In this document: in pieces, positions 16,283-25,126 of the stretch
Numbering within the stretch: the first letter of the stretch is position 1
How the letters are laid out: the number at the start of each line of letters is the position of its first letter
NCBI RefSeq assembly: GCF_016427535.1
Contig: NZ_JAELXV010000005.1
Coordinates: forward strand, 361,547 to 425,546
Source of the DNA: Hymenobacter sp. BT559
GTDB lineage: Bacteria; Bacteroidota; Bacteroidia; Cytophagales; Hymenobacteraceae
DNA: 64,000 nucleotides
Direction: 5' to 3'
Notes under the pieces: model-generated
Told to the model about the DNA's origin: nothing
The model's input: only the letters and a program-made list of their open reading frames with translations
Databases searched by the model: none
Translations under genes and position numbers: made by a program

Positions 16283-17362
16283 CTACTCAGCGTTTTTCAG
16301 CGTGGCCATGTCGATGACGTAGCGGAAGCGCACGTCGTTATCGAGCATCTTGTCGAAGGCCTCGTTGATGTCCTGCATGTTTATCACCTGCACCTCGGGC
16401 GCGATGTTGTGCTCGGCGCAGAAATCGAGCACCTCCTGCGTTTCAGCAATGCTGCCGATGATGGAGCCCGAGATAGAACGGCGGTGCATGGCAACCTCCA
16501 TGTTGTTGACGGGCAGCTTATACGGCCCTAGGAGACCCACCGTCGTGAGCACGCCGTTGCGCTTGGCCAGCTTCACATAGGTGTTGATGTCGAAGGCATC
16601 GGGAATGGTAATGAGGATGAAATCGTACTGCGACTCGTGGGCTTCCATCGCCTTCGAGTCGCTCGAAATCAGCACTTCGTGCGCGCCTAGCTGCTCGGCA
16701 GCCTCGCGCTTTTTCTCGTCTTGCGTGATGGCCGTAACCGTGGCGCCCAGCGCCCGCGCCAGCTGTACGGCCATGTGGCCCAGCCCGCCAATGCCCACCA
16801 CGCCCACGCTTGTGCCGGGGCCTACATTCCAGTGCTTAAGGGGCGCGAAGGTGGTAACGCCCGCGCACAAGATGGGTGCAGCGGCCTCAATATTCAGCGC
16901 CTCCGGAATGCGCAACACAAACGACTCCTTCACCACGATGTCGGTGGAATAGCCACCGAAGGTGTTAAAGTCCTTGTTCTGGGGCTTCATGTAGCCGTTG
17001 TAAGTGGCCGTCCAGCTCACGGGACCTTCGCAGTAGTTTTCTTCGCCGTGGGTGCAGGGCTCGCAACTGCCGCACGAGTCGACCATGCAGCCTACGCCCA
17101 CTAGGTCGCCCACTTTGTACTTGGTCACAGTGCTGCCTACTTCCTTTACCCGGCCCACCACCTCGTGGCCCGGCACGCAGGGATAAATTGTGTTCATCCA
17201 GTCGTTTTTGGCTTGGTGCAGGTCTGAGTGGCACACGCCGCAGTACAGCACCTCGATGTGCAGCTCGTCGGGCTTGGGCGCGTAGCGCTCGATTTCCATC
17301 TCCTTGAGGCCGTTGAAGATGGAGTTGGTAGCGCCGTAGGCTTTTACTTTGTAGGCTTCCAT
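16283..17362 (-). CDS. Zinc-dependent NAD(P) alcohol dehydrogenase (cinnamyl-alcohol dehydrogenase type)
   Basis: This 359-residue MDR dehydrogenase probably interconverts primary alcohols and aldehydes with NADP(H). The catalytic zinc ligands are in YCGVCHSDLH (about 41-49) and PGHEVVGRV (about 69). The structural zinc Cys cluster is CGSCEPCTHGEENYC (about 101-115). The Rossmann motif is VVGIGGLGHMAVQLARALGA (about 187-206). It resembles the YahK/AdhC group, with broad aldehyde reductase activity. It is divergent from the epimerase gene. Confidence 0.92.
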   Translation of the reverse strand: MEAYKVKAYGATNSIFNGLKEMEIERYAPKPDELHIEVLYCGVCHSDLHQAKNDWMNTIYPCVPGHEVVGRVKEVGSTVTKYKVGDLVGVGCMVDSCGSCEPCTHGEENYCEGPVSWTATYNGYMKPQNKDFNTFGGYSTDIVVKESFVLRIPEALNIEAAAPILCAGVTTFAPLKHWNVGPGTSVGVVGIGGLGHMAVQLARALGATVTAITQDEKKREAAEQLGAHEVLISSDSKAMEAHESQYDFILITIPDAFDINTYVKLAKRNGVLTTVGLLGPYKLPVNNMEVAMHRRSISGSIIGSIAETQEVLDFCAEHNIAPEVQVINMQDINEAFDKMLDNDVRFRYVIDMATLKNAE

Positions 17363-17564
17363 GAAATCTGGTTGGTTTTAAAGAAAGAGAGTGATACTCT
17401 TGTTTAAACGCCCGCTAGCTGAGGGGGTTGGGCGTCCAGCTTATAAGATTTGGGGGTAATAGACGCGTACCGCGCCGCCGGGCCGGCTTTTGCCGTATGC
17501 TTCCGCAAGGCCGGGCGGGCAACGCAAGCGGCGCTGCCCGGCAGCTGGTCCTTTTCCTTTTCTT

Positions 17565-18467
17565 ATGAGCAACCAATCACAAGCCCCGCGCCGCCGCGTG
17601 GCCGTAACCGGCGGCACCGGCAAGCTGGGCCGCGTCTGCGTGCAAGACCTACAAGCCCACGGCTACGACGTATTTGTCATTGACACCGTGGCGCCCGCCA
17701 AAGGCATTCCGCACATCATCGCCGACCTCGCCGACTTTGGCCAGACGCTCGACGCGCTTTCCTCAGTGGGGTTCGACATCCACGCAGGCGTGGGCAACGA
17801 TGCCTTCGACGCCGTGGTGCACCTAGCGGCCTTCCCCACCCCGCGCCAGTACCCCGATGCCCACTTGTTTCAAAACAACATGATGGGCACCTACAACGTG
17901 TTTGAAGCGTCTCGCCGCCTGGGCATCCGCAACGTCATCTGGGCCAGCTCTGAAACCACCCTAGGCGAGCCTTTCGAGAACGACGCGCCCTACGCCCCCG
18001 TGGATGAAGACTACCCCCTGCGCGCCAAAAGCGCTTACGCCCTGGCTAAGGTTTTGATGGAGGACATGGCCCGCCAGTTTTGCTACCAAACGCCTGACCT
18101 CAAGCTCATCGGCCTGCGCTTCTCAAACGTGATGGAGCCGCAGGACTACGAAAAATTTGCCAGCTACCAAGCCGACCCTGAAGAGCGCAAGTGGAACATG
18201 TGGGCCTACATCGACGCCCGCGACGGCGCCCAGGCCATCCGCAAAGCCCTTAAGTGGGAGGCCACCGGCATGCACCCCTTCATTATCGCCAACGCCGATA
18301 CGGTGATGGAAAAATCATCAGCCGAGCTCATGAAGGAAACATTGCCCGGCGTGGAGGTGCGCAAGGACCTAGGCGAGCACGAAACGCTACTTTCGATAGA
18401 AAAAGCCCGCCGCGTACTGGGCTACGAGCCTACGCACACCTGGCGCGACAAGGCCAACTGGAAATAA
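17565..18467 (+). CDS. NAD-dependent epimerase/dehydratase (extended SDR)
   Basis: This 300-residue extended short-chain dehydrogenase has the glycine-rich motif VAVTGGTGKLGRV near its N-terminus. VHLAAFPTPRQYPD (substrate loop) and the catalytic YALAK in AKSAYALAKVLMED follow, with the upstream Ser-Ser in IWASSETT. It probably acts on a nucleotide sugar or a related uronate-type substrate, but the specificity is not readable. The ATG at 17565 is preferred, because the upstream part of the frame has no Rossmann features. A 23-bp-stem terminator follows. Confidence 0.88.
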   Translation: MSNQSQAPRRRVAVTGGTGKLGRVCVQDLQAHGYDVFVIDTVAPAKGIPHIIADLADFGQTLDALSSVGFDIHAGVGNDAFDAVVHLAAFPTPRQYPDAHLFQNNMMGTYNVFEASRRLGIRNVIWASSETTLGEPFENDAPYAPVDEDYPLRAKSAYALAKVLMEDMARQFCYQTPDLKLIGLRFSNVMEPQDYEKFASYQADPEERKWNMWAYIDARDGAQAIRKALKWEATGMHPFIIANADTVMEKSSAELMKETLPGVEVRKDLGEHETLLSIEKARRVLGYEPTHTWRDKANWK

Positions 18468-18484
18468 CTGCCTAAAAAAGACGC

Positions 18485-18546
18485 AAAAAACCCCTGCTTT
18501 TGGGATGCTGCTACCGAATAGCGGCATCCCAAAAGCAGGGGTTTTT
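18485..18546. terminator. Bidirectional intrinsic terminator
   Basis: A 23-bp stem (AAAAACCCCTGCTTTTGGG, then ATGC) with a loop of about 15 nt and a T-run lies between the convergent epimerase (ends 18467) and azoR (ends 18577). Confidence 0.92.
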
Positions 18547-18576
18547 ATGAATTAGCAAGTTGCTAATCAGCAACCA

Positions 18577-19179
18577 CTACGCCGTGATAGTCACGCTATC
18601 CAAGCCTTTTTGCACGGCGGTGTCTTGCACGCCGGGAATGGCGAGGCCTTCGGCACGTACTACGGTCACATCGGTCATACCTAGGAAGCCGAGCACGGCT
18701 TTCAGGTAAGGAGCTACGAAGTCGTAGCCGGCCGACGGGCCTTCCGAGTAGATGCCGCCGCTCGACATAGCCACGTACACTTTCTTGCCGGTGATGAGGC
18801 CTTGGGGGGCACCATCGACATACTTGAACGTGATGCCGGCGCGGGCAATATGGTCAACCCAGGCCTTCAGCGTCGAGGGGATGCCAAAGTTGTAGAGCGG
18901 CGCGCCAATCACGATGATGTCGGCGTCCTTAATCTCCTGAATGGCATCGTCGGAGTGCTTGGCAGCGGCCGATTGCTCGGGCGTGCGGCTTTCGGCCGGC
19001 GTGAAGAACGACTGGAGCTTGGCCTCCTCCAGGTGCGGGAAGGGGTTGGTAGCCAGGTCGTGCACCACTACGTTGCTGCCGGGATGGGCGGCTTGCAGCT
19101 TCTCGATGATACCATTGGCAAGCTGGATGCTAGCCGAAGCCCCTTTGCGCGGGCTGGAAATGATGTGCAGAATATTCAT
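18577..19179 (-). CDS. azoR: FMN-dependent NADH-azoreductase
   Basis: This 200-residue flavodoxin-like protein is a homodimeric FMN enzyme that reduces quinones and azo compounds with NADH. Seen are the N-terminal phosphate-binding segment ILHIISSPRKGASAS, the middle APLYNFGIPSTLKAWVDHIARAGITFKY (isoalloxazine contact and family signature), and MSSGGIYSEG. AzoR enzymes commonly protect against thiol-reactive quinones. A 23-bp palindromic/direct-repeat element overlaps the putative -7 box (TACATTTG on the minus strand) 59-81 bp upstream, so the gene is probably repressed by a MarR/HxlR-type regulator that is not in this window. Confidence 0.93.
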   Translation of the reverse strand: MNILHIISSPRKGASASIQLANGIIEKLQAAHPGSNVVVHDLATNPFPHLEEAKLQSFFTPAESRTPEQSAAAKHSDDAIQEIKDADIIVIGAPLYNFGIPSTLKAWVDHIARAGITFKYVDGAPQGLITGKKVYVAMSSGGIYSEGPSAGYDFVAPYLKAVLGFLGMTDVTVVRAEGLAIPGVQDTAVQKGLDSVTITA

Positions 19180-19237
19180 AAGATAGTAAGGGTGGCCAGT
19201 GGCCGGTAGAAATGACAGCTTGATTACGGCTACAAAT

Positions 19238-19260
19238 GTACATACATTTTATGTACCTAC
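19238..19260. promoter_or_regulatory. 23-bp operator-like element upstream of azoR
   Basis: The element has GTACnTAC at both ends, 15 bp apart, around a core TTTnATGTAC. An inverted GTACATA/TATGTAC lies inside. The same pattern (19 of 23 positions identical) is found at 26763-26785. On the minus strand TACATTTG, matching the Bacteroidota -7 box TAnnTTTG, overlaps its edge, so a bound protein would block azoR transcription. HxlR or MarR regulators are the usual controllers of azoR homologues. Confidence 0.6.
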
Positions 19261-19534
19261 ATCGTTCTACGGCTTGATATATTTTATCTATTTCTGCCTG
19301 CTAAGGCCATTTCTTTCTTCGGCCCGCGCAGCCGGATTAGCGCCTGCAAGCCCAATCTGCCCAGCCGGGCCTATAGCGCCTATGGAAGCGGCCTGCGCAG
19401 ACTTATATTTCTCATTCACTTGTGCAGCCATAAAGTCGGGCTTACCGTTTAACGCGCTTGTGCTACCTGCCCAGCTTATCGGGCTTGGTTGAGCAGGCGC
19501 ATTTTCGTTTTTATCACCCTGGCATTTCTTCTTT
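19261..19534. other. Intergenic region azoR / outer-membrane protein
   Basis: Apart from the operator-like element at 19238-19260, the gap holds no open frame with protein character and no strong hairpin. Promoters for the leftward azoR and the rightward barrel gene must lie here. Confidence 0.5.
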
Positions 19535-20185
19535 ATGAAGCACTTTTTCCTCCCCGCGGCGCTCGTGCTGAGCGCCCTCACCGCCCATGCACAAAAAGGC
19601 TCGCTCTACATAGGTGGGCAGGCCGGGTTCAATAACACCACGACCACTGCCGACAACGGCAGCATTAGCACCACTACCAGCAAGCTCAGCAACTGGAGCT
19701 TTTCGCCCGAGGTTGGCACCTTCCTCAGCAACCAACTGCAACTTGGCGTAGGCTTCACTTTCAGCGGCTCGCGGCAAGAGACGCCCGCCAACGGCATTAA
19801 CATGGCCGCTATCACCAACCGCTACGGGGGCACAGCCTACAGCCGTTACTTCTTCGGTGAAGGCAACTTCCGGCCCTTCGTCGGCCTCAACGTGTCGGTG
19901 CTACCCGGCAACAGCCGCACCGAAAATACCGGCGCCGTAAACTCGACTACTAGGTACAGCACCTTCGACTTCGGTACCAACCTCAACGCGGGCTTCGCTT
20001 ACGGCCTCAACAAGCGCCTGGCCGTGGTGGGCTCGTTTGGAACATTCGGCTTCCAGCGCTCGACCTCCAAGCAAGACGATACCAATAACAAAACCACGAC
20101 TACCAACTTTGGCCTCAATGCCAACACCCTAGGTAACTTGTTTACGGTGGGCGTGTACTATACCTTCCGGCAGCCAACCGAGTAG
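19535..20185 (+). CDS. Outer-membrane beta-barrel protein
   Basis: This 216-residue protein has a signal peptide (MKHFFLPAALVLSALTAHAQ). Alternating amphipathic strands follow (for example GSLYIGGQAGF, QLQLGVGFTFSGS, YSRYFFGEGNFRPFVGLNVSV), and it ends in FTVGVYYTFRQPTE, an aromatic-rich C-terminal strand. This matches small eight-stranded barrels of the OmpW/OmpA-like (porin family) type common in Bacteroidota. The function is unknown. Long Thr/Ser/Asn stretches mark the surface loops. Confidence 0.82.
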   Translation: MKHFFLPAALVLSALTAHAQKGSLYIGGQAGFNNTTTTADNGSISTTTSKLSNWSFSPEVGTFLSNQLQLGVGFTFSGSRQETPANGINMAAITNRYGGTAYSRYFFGEGNFRPFVGLNVSVLPGNSRTENTGAVNSTTRYSTFDFGTNLNAGFAYGLNKRLAVVGSFGTFGFQRSTSKQDDTNNKTTTTNFGLNANTLGNLFTVGVYYTFRQPTE

Positions 20186-20521
20186 TGTCAAATGCGGCGG
20201 CTCGCATACGCTGGCTAGCTCAGGCTACCGATTGGTGATAAAACCCGCTAGCCAATGTAGTTGCTTTTTAAGTTCTTGGTAGCAGCAGGACCACTAGCTC
20301 TCAGCTACTGAGAGTGAGGCTTTGGTTAGGCCACCTATTAGTACCGCTTCGTGCTGCATAAATCATAGCAGCTGGCAGAACAATCGGCTTCTGGCTCGCG
20401 AAAGCGGAGCCAGAAGCTTGACTGACTCCTTCTTAAGCTAGCTTGTTTCAAATTTGGTAAAATTTGAATAAACTGCATTGACATAGTCTGACAAGGTAGC
20501 GCCCGCCCCATCTTTGCGCTC
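20186..20521. other. Intergenic region upstream of the serB-serA fusion gene
   Basis: This gap of about 335 bp holds a perfect 11-bp hairpin (GCTTCTGGCTC at 20387-20397 with its complement at 20407-20417). It could end transcription of the barrel gene, though no T-run follows. At 20449-20466 CAAATTT and AAATTTG are inverted around GGTA and could be an operator. CATCTTTG at 20509-20516 resembles the -7 box and lies only 5 bp before the ATG, so the mRNA may have almost no leader. I see no riboswitch. Confidence 0.45.
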
Positions 20522-22423
20522 ATGCCTGACCCTGCTGCCCCTCTCCCCTATCTCGTTTTCGACTTCGATAGCACTTTTACCCAAGTAGAAGGCCTCGATG
20601 AATTAGCTGCCATTGCTCTCACCGGGCAGCCCGACCAGGCCCAGCGCGTAGCCGCTATCAAGGCGCTCACCGACCAGGGCATGGCCGGCGAAATCGGCTT
20701 CCAGGAATCCTTGAGTAAGCGGCTGGCACTGCTGGGGGCGCACCAGCAGCACCTAGGGCCATTGGTGGCCCACCTGCGCGGCAAAGTGAGCGAGAGCATC
20801 CGCCGCAACGGCGACTTTTTCCGGCAGCACGCCGACCGCATTTATGTGGTAAGCAGCGGCTTTCGCGAGTTTATCGAGCCCGTGGTAGCCGAGTTTGGCA
20901 TTGCGGCCGACCACGTCCTGGCCAATACCTTCACCTTCGATGCGAACGGCGCCATCACGGGCTGCGATGCCGGCAACGTACTGAGCCGCGACGGCGGCAA
21001 GATTCAGCAGCTAAAGGACTTGCAGCTTGATGGGCCGGTGTACGTGCTCGGCGACGGCTATACCGACTACCAGATTCGTGAGGCCGGCCTAGCCAAGCGC
21101 TTCTACGCCTACACCGAAAACGTGAGCCGCCCCACCGTAGTGGCCGCCGCCGACGAGGTGATCCCGACTTTTGACGAGTTTTTGTATCAATTGAAGCTAC
21201 CCATGACCCTGAGCTACCCCAAAAACCGCATCAAGGTATTGCTGCTCGAAAACCCCGATGCCCGCGCCGCCGAGCTTTTCCGCCAGGAAGGCTACCAGGT
21301 GGAGTTGGTGCCCGGCGCCCTCGACGAAGACGAGCTGATTCAGCGCATTGAAGGCGTGAGCATCCTCGGCATCCGCTCGAAAACCAACGTGACCGAGCGC
21401 GTGCTGGCCGCCGCCAACCGCCTCATCGCCATTGGCGCCTTCTGCATCGGCACCAACCAGATAGACCTGCCGGCCGCCATGCGCAAGGGCGTGGCCGTGT
21501 TCAACGCCCCGTTCTCGAACACCCGCTCGGTGGTCGAGCTGACCTTGGCCGAGTTGATTGTGTTGGCCCGCCGCATTCCGGAGAAGAACCCCAAGATGCA
21601 CGCCGGCGAGTGGGACAAGTCGGCCAAGGGTGCGTTTGAGGTGCGCGGCAAAACGCTAGGCATCATTGGCTACGGCAACATCGGGGCGCAGCTGTCGGTA
21701 GTGGCCGAGGCCCTAGGCCTGAAAGTGCTGTACTACGACGTAGCCGAAAAGCTCCAGCTCGGCAACGCCACTAAGGTGAACATGCTGGAAGAGCTGCTAC
21801 CTCAGGCCGACATCGTAACGCTGCACATCGACGGCCGCCCCGAAAACAAGAACTTCTTCGGCGCCAAGCACTTCGCCCTGATGAAGCCCGGCGCACTGTT
21901 TATCAATAATGCCCGCGGCCACGTGGTAGACGTGCCGGCCCTGGCCGAAGTACTGCACAACGGCCACCTAGGGGGCGCCGCCATCGACGTATTCCCCTAC
22001 GAGCCCAAGACCAACCAGGAGGTATTTGAGAGCGAGCTGCGCGGCCTGCCCAACGTACTACTCACGCCGCATATCGGCGGCAGCACGGCCGAGGCCCAGC
22101 GCAACATTGCCGAGTTTGTGCCCGAGCGCATTATGCAGTACATCAACACCGGCAACACCCAGCAGAGCGTCAACTTCCCCAACATTTTGCTGCCCACGCA
22201 GCAGGCGCACCGCCTCATCCACATCCACGCCAACGTGCCCGGTGTGCTGGCCAAAATCAACAACGTGCTGGCCGCGCACCACGTCAACATCCTGGGTCAG
22301 TACTTGAAAACCAACGAGCTGGTGGGCTACGTGATTACCGACATCGACAAGGCCTACGACCAGGATGTGATTCAGGCCCTGCGCGAGGTCGAGCACACCA
22401 TCAAGTTCCGGGTGCTGTATTAG
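20522..22423 (+). CDS. serA: Fused phosphoserine phosphatase / D-3-phosphoglycerate dehydrogenase (SerB-SerA)
   Basis: This 633-residue protein combines two serine-pathway steps. Residues 1-215 are a HAD phosphatase of the SerB type, with the DFDSTFT nucleophile motif, SSGF, the Lys of GGKIQQLKDL and GDGYTD, so all four HAD motifs are present. Residues about 225-540 are D-3-phosphoglycerate dehydrogenase, with RSKTNV, the NAD-binding GIIGYGNIGAQ, NNARGHVVD (Arg) and LTPHIGGST (catalytic His). Residues about 560-633 are an ACT domain, which could bind serine for feedback. The aminotransferase step (SerC) is not in the window. The start lies 5 bp after a CATCTTTG box. Confidence 0.93.
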   Translation: MPDPAAPLPYLVFDFDSTFTQVEGLDELAAIALTGQPDQAQRVAAIKALTDQGMAGEIGFQESLSKRLALLGAHQQHLGPLVAHLRGKVSESIRRNGDFFRQHADRIYVVSSGFREFIEPVVAEFGIAADHVLANTFTFDANGAITGCDAGNVLSRDGGKIQQLKDLQLDGPVYVLGDGYTDYQIREAGLAKRFYAYTENVSRPTVVAAADEVIPTFDEFLYQLKLPMTLSYPKNRIKVLLLENPDARAAELFRQEGYQVELVPGALDEDELIQRIEGVSILGIRSKTNVTERVLAAANRLIAIGAFCIGTNQIDLPAAMRKGVAVFNAPFSNTRSVVELTLAELIVLARRIPEKNPKMHAGEWDKSAKGAFEVRGKTLGIIGYGNIGAQLSVVAEALGLKVLYYDVAEKLQLGNATKVNMLEELLPQADIVTLHIDGRPENKNFFGAKHFALMKPGALFINNARGHVVDVPALAEVLHNGHLGGAAIDVFPYEPKTNQEVFESELRGLPNVLLTPHIGGSTAEAQRNIAEFVPERIMQYINTGNTQQSVNFPNILLPTQQAHRLIHIHANVPGVLAKINNVLAAHHVNILGQYLKTNELVGYVITDIDKAYDQDVIQALREVEHTIKFRVLY

Positions 22424-22448
22424 GCAGGAAGCAGTAAGTGAGCCATGT

Positions 22449-22489
22449 AGCAGCTCGAAGGACGGGATTTTACTCCCGTCCTTCGAGCT
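22449..22489. terminator. Hairpin downstream of serA
   Basis: AGCAGCTCGAAGGACGGGA (22449-22467) pairs with its complement ending at about 22491 across a short TTTTA-containing loop. It lies between serA and the convergent small gene, whose last codons form the right arm, so it probably serves both genes. Confidence 0.7.
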
Positions 22490-22859
22490 GCTCTTCTTCG
22501 GGGGCAGCTGGTTGCTGGCTGGCCAATAGCTCGGGGGGCAGGGCCAGCACCGACGGCAGCGGAATTTGCCATACCTCAGCCGCTGGAATATGCGATTTCA
22601 TCTCATTCTGCAACTCGCCGAGCAGTTGCAAGGCGTCGCCGGGTGGGCAGTTGTGCTTGTGCATCAAGTGGCCCGTAGCCAAGCTTATCCATTGGTCGAT
22701 GCTTTGCTGCACTAGCAGCAACATTGCATCGGGCGCCTCGCGCAGCTGCGGCTGCTGCTGGAGTAGGGCATTCTCTTCTAGGTGCAGCCGAATGATATTC
22801 AGGCACAAGGAAAAAATAGTTTTATCGCGGCGCAACTGGCGCAGGCGGAGAGCAGCCAT
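22470..22859 (-). CDS. Hypothetical protein
   Basis: This is a 129-residue, mostly helical, Leu/Gln-rich protein without a signal peptide. I do not recognise it. The N-terminus (MAALRLRQLRRDKTIFSLCLNIIRLHLEENALL) is basic and amphipathic. The last 20 residues are acidic, and their codons overlap the serA terminator hairpin. Codon use matches the neighbours. It is probably a real gene, because no competing frame covers the region and a promoter-sized gap precedes it. Confidence 0.55.
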   Translation of the reverse strand: MAALRLRQLRRDKTIFSLCLNIIRLHLEENALLQQQPQLREAPDAMLLLVQQSIDQWISLATGHLMHKHNCPPGDALQLLGELQNEMKSHIPAAEVWQIPLPSVLALPPELLASQQPAAPEEEQLEGRE

Positions 22860-22953
22860 AGAAACGTGGGTAGGGCGGTAAGGAAGGCTGTAAAGGTAGA
22901 ACGGGCGCGGGTCGCTCCGTTACTTTTCGGCTGCTAGGCGCTGCCCTAAACAG

Positions 22954-22990
22954 AACAGGCTGCCCCACTAGGTAGCGGGGCAGCCTGTTT
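22954..22990. terminator. Intrinsic terminator after the beta-propeller protein gene
   Basis: AACAGGCTGCCCC pairs with GGGGCAGCCTGTT across a 10-nt loop, with an A-run on one side and TTT on the other. It lies 33 bp past the minus-strand stop at 23023. Confidence 0.85.
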
Positions 22991-23022
22991 GGTGAAAGAA
23001 GTGGTGAGTTGGCTTGCGAAGA

Positions 23023-24813
23023 TTAGTTGCGCACTACGCGCTGGGTGCTGGCGCCAGTGGCCGTAGCCACCCGCAGCAGGTACACGCCGGGGGCTAGCGT
23101 GGGCAGCTCGGCCAGGGCCTGAGGAGCGGTCCCCAGCTGTATGGTGCGGCTGTACACGGGGCGGCCGTCGGTGGTGAGCAGGGCTATGGTGGCAGCCTGA
23201 GCTTCGGCGCCAGGCAGGGCCACGTTCAGCTCGCTGGTGAAGGCAGTGGGATAGGCCACAAGCTTGGCAGTAACCTGGGCGGCGGGGCGGGCGGCCAGTA
23301 TAACCACCGGCGAGTAGGTAGCCGTGCCGTCAAAGTCTACTTGGCGCAGGCGGTAGTAGCTGGTAGCCGTGGCAGCATCGTCGATAAACTGATAGCTACG
23401 AGCAGCCGTGGTAGTGCCGGCAGCAGCAAGCTGACCGATTTTCACGAATGCCTGCCCATCGGCCGAGCGCTCTACCTCGAAGTGGTCGCTGCTGGTTTCG
23501 GAAGCGGTAGCCCAGCGCAGCACGTTGCCAGCGCTACCAGCCTGGCCGGTAAAGGAGGTGAGCACGACGGGTAGCGGGGCGGGGCTGGCGAGGGCACCCG
23601 AAGCCAGCGAGGGCTGGGTGGCCGACTGTGCCTGCTCGAAGCGGTAGATGGTGCCGTTGGCGTTGCCCACGAAGAGGTCAAGCAAGCCGTTATTATCGAT
23701 GTCGGTGATGGAAGGGGCGGCGTAGGTGCCCACGCTGATGGTGGTGCCGTTGCTTTTCAGAAAGTCTACCTTCTTGAAAACAGCCGAGTTAGCAGTCGTT
23801 TGCGTGTAGAGGATGATGTTGCCAGCCTGGTTGCCCAGCAGCATGTCGAGGTAGCCATCGCCATCGTAGTCGGTCAGCAGGGGCTTGTCTACGGCACCAG
23901 CGTCGATGATGGCGCCTAGGTTGTCGCGCATCTGGCCTAGGGCAGAGAAGGTGGCCGCGTTGGCGGCGGTTTGCTCGTAGCGGCGCAGCGTGCCATCGTT
24001 GCTGCCTACCAGCACGTCGAGCAGGCCGTTGTTGTCGAGGTCGGCCACCGTGGGGCGAGGATACGAGCCGCCGTTGGGGGCACTTGAGGTAGCCGCACCA
24101 ATGGGGTTGGTGAACAAGACACTGCGGTTGAAGGTCTGGGCGCCGGCGGCCGTTTGCTCGTAGCGTAGCACGCTGCCGTTTTCTTCGCCTACTAGCAGCT
24201 CGAGCAGGCCGTCGCCGTCGAGGTCGGCCACGGTGGGCTTGGCAAAGTTGCCTACGTCGAGGGTCGTGCCATCGGCGTTTTTCAACAGGGTGCCTGTGCC
24301 AAACGTGGTTGCGTTGGCGGCCGTTTGCTCATACACCATAATGGTGCCATCGCCCTGGCCCTGAATAATCTCTATCCGACCATTGCTATTGAGGTCGCCC
24401 ATGGTGGGCGTCGAGTAGCTGCCGGAAGCCGATGCCCCCGTGACGCTGGCCGAAGACTGACCGTAGCTAACCGACGACGACTTGCGGGTGATGCCGAGCT
24501 TATTGTTGGAGATGGCCGTGCCATCGGTGGTGGTGATGCGAATGCGCCCGGTAGCGGCGGCCACGGGCACTATCACCCGCATCGAAACGCCCACTGGCGT
24601 ACCTGTTACCTTCATAGGTTGCCCATTAATCATGACCGATTTAACATTGGCCAACCCCGTACCCGTGATATTAACAGTGGAGCCGGCGGCGGCTTGGGCT
24701 GGCGAGAAGCCGGTAATGGTTTGGGCGTTGGCAGCTACCGGTAGCAGACCTAGGCTGGCTAGGGCAAGGCGGCGGAATGAGGGCAACAAAACGGCAGTAG
24801 GCAGGCGGAACAT
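23023..24813 (-). CDS. Secreted FG-GAP/VCBS beta-propeller protein with IPT/TIG and T9SS sorting domains
   Basis: This is a 596-residue exported protein. A signal peptide (to about 30, NAQ) is followed by an IPT/TIG immunoglobulin-like domain (ITGFSPAQAAAGSTVNITGTGL). Then come five repeats of about 58 residues with DxDxDG or DxDxNG calcium loops (for example VADLDGDGLLELLVG), each ending in a YEQTA-type segment; these should build a beta-propeller. A fibronectin-like linker (LPVVLTSFTGQ) and a C-terminal T9SS type A sorting domain (YPTAF... to VRN) close the protein. The last 170 residues resemble those of the protein at 501-2015. The repeats are often involved in adhesion or carbohydrate binding, but the role here is unknown. 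Confidence 0.88.
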   Translation of the reverse strand: MFRLPTAVLLPSFRRLALASLGLLPVAANAQTITGFSPAQAAAGSTVNITGTGLANVKSVMINGQPMKVTGTPVGVSMRVIVPVAAATGRIRITTTDGTAISNNKLGITRKSSSVSYGQSSASVTGASASGSYSTPTMGDLNSNGRIEIIQGQGDGTIMVYEQTAANATTFGTGTLLKNADGTTLDVGNFAKPTVADLDGDGLLELLVGEENGSVLRYEQTAAGAQTFNRSVLFTNPIGAATSSAPNGGSYPRPTVADLDNNGLLDVLVGSNDGTLRRYEQTAANAATFSALGQMRDNLGAIIDAGAVDKPLLTDYDGDGYLDMLLGNQAGNIILYTQTTANSAVFKKVDFLKSNGTTISVGTYAAPSITDIDNNGLLDLFVGNANGTIYRFEQAQSATQPSLASGALASPAPLPVVLTSFTGQAGSAGNVLRWATASETSSDHFEVERSADGQAFVKIGQLAAAGTTTAARSYQFIDDAATATSYYRLRQVDFDGTATYSPVVILAARPAAQVTAKLVAYPTAFTSELNVALPGAEAQAATIALLTTDGRPVYSRTIQLGTAPQALAELPTLAPGVYLLRVATATGASTQRVVRN

Positions 24814-25126
24814 AGTAGTGCAGAAGGAGGCGTAAATAATATATCAGAGCAGAAAGCATTGGCATCAAATAACTATCTTACAGATAGTAGCATCCTTTAG
24901 TAGGAGGCTTAGATGGCCGCTGCTTTTTAGTGATACAAAATTATTTTACCCCTTCAGGCCCGGTTGGCCGTTCTCGCTTAAAGGTTTTACTTAATCTGCC
25001 AAAGTGGTTATTTCCTGTGCGAGTTACTGTTCCGCTAACCTTATAGTAAGTCAACACTAGATAAAAGCATTTAGCTAATAGTCAAAATAATATTGTTTAT
25101 TACTCGCGTAATGCCAAGCAGCAACT
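24814..25126. other. Intergenic region, AT-rich
   Basis: This gap of about 310 bp is clearly richer in A+T than its surroundings and separates two minus-strand genes. It should hold the promoter of the beta-propeller gene and the end of the peptidase transcript. I see no open frame, strong hairpin or repeat-family member. Confidence 0.5.

Noticed and set aside
20449..20466. CAAATTT/AAATTTG inverted repeat as a serA operator worth a separate finding
   Set aside because: A single AT-rich 7-bp inverted repeat in a promoter is expected often by chance, and no second copy was found in the window.
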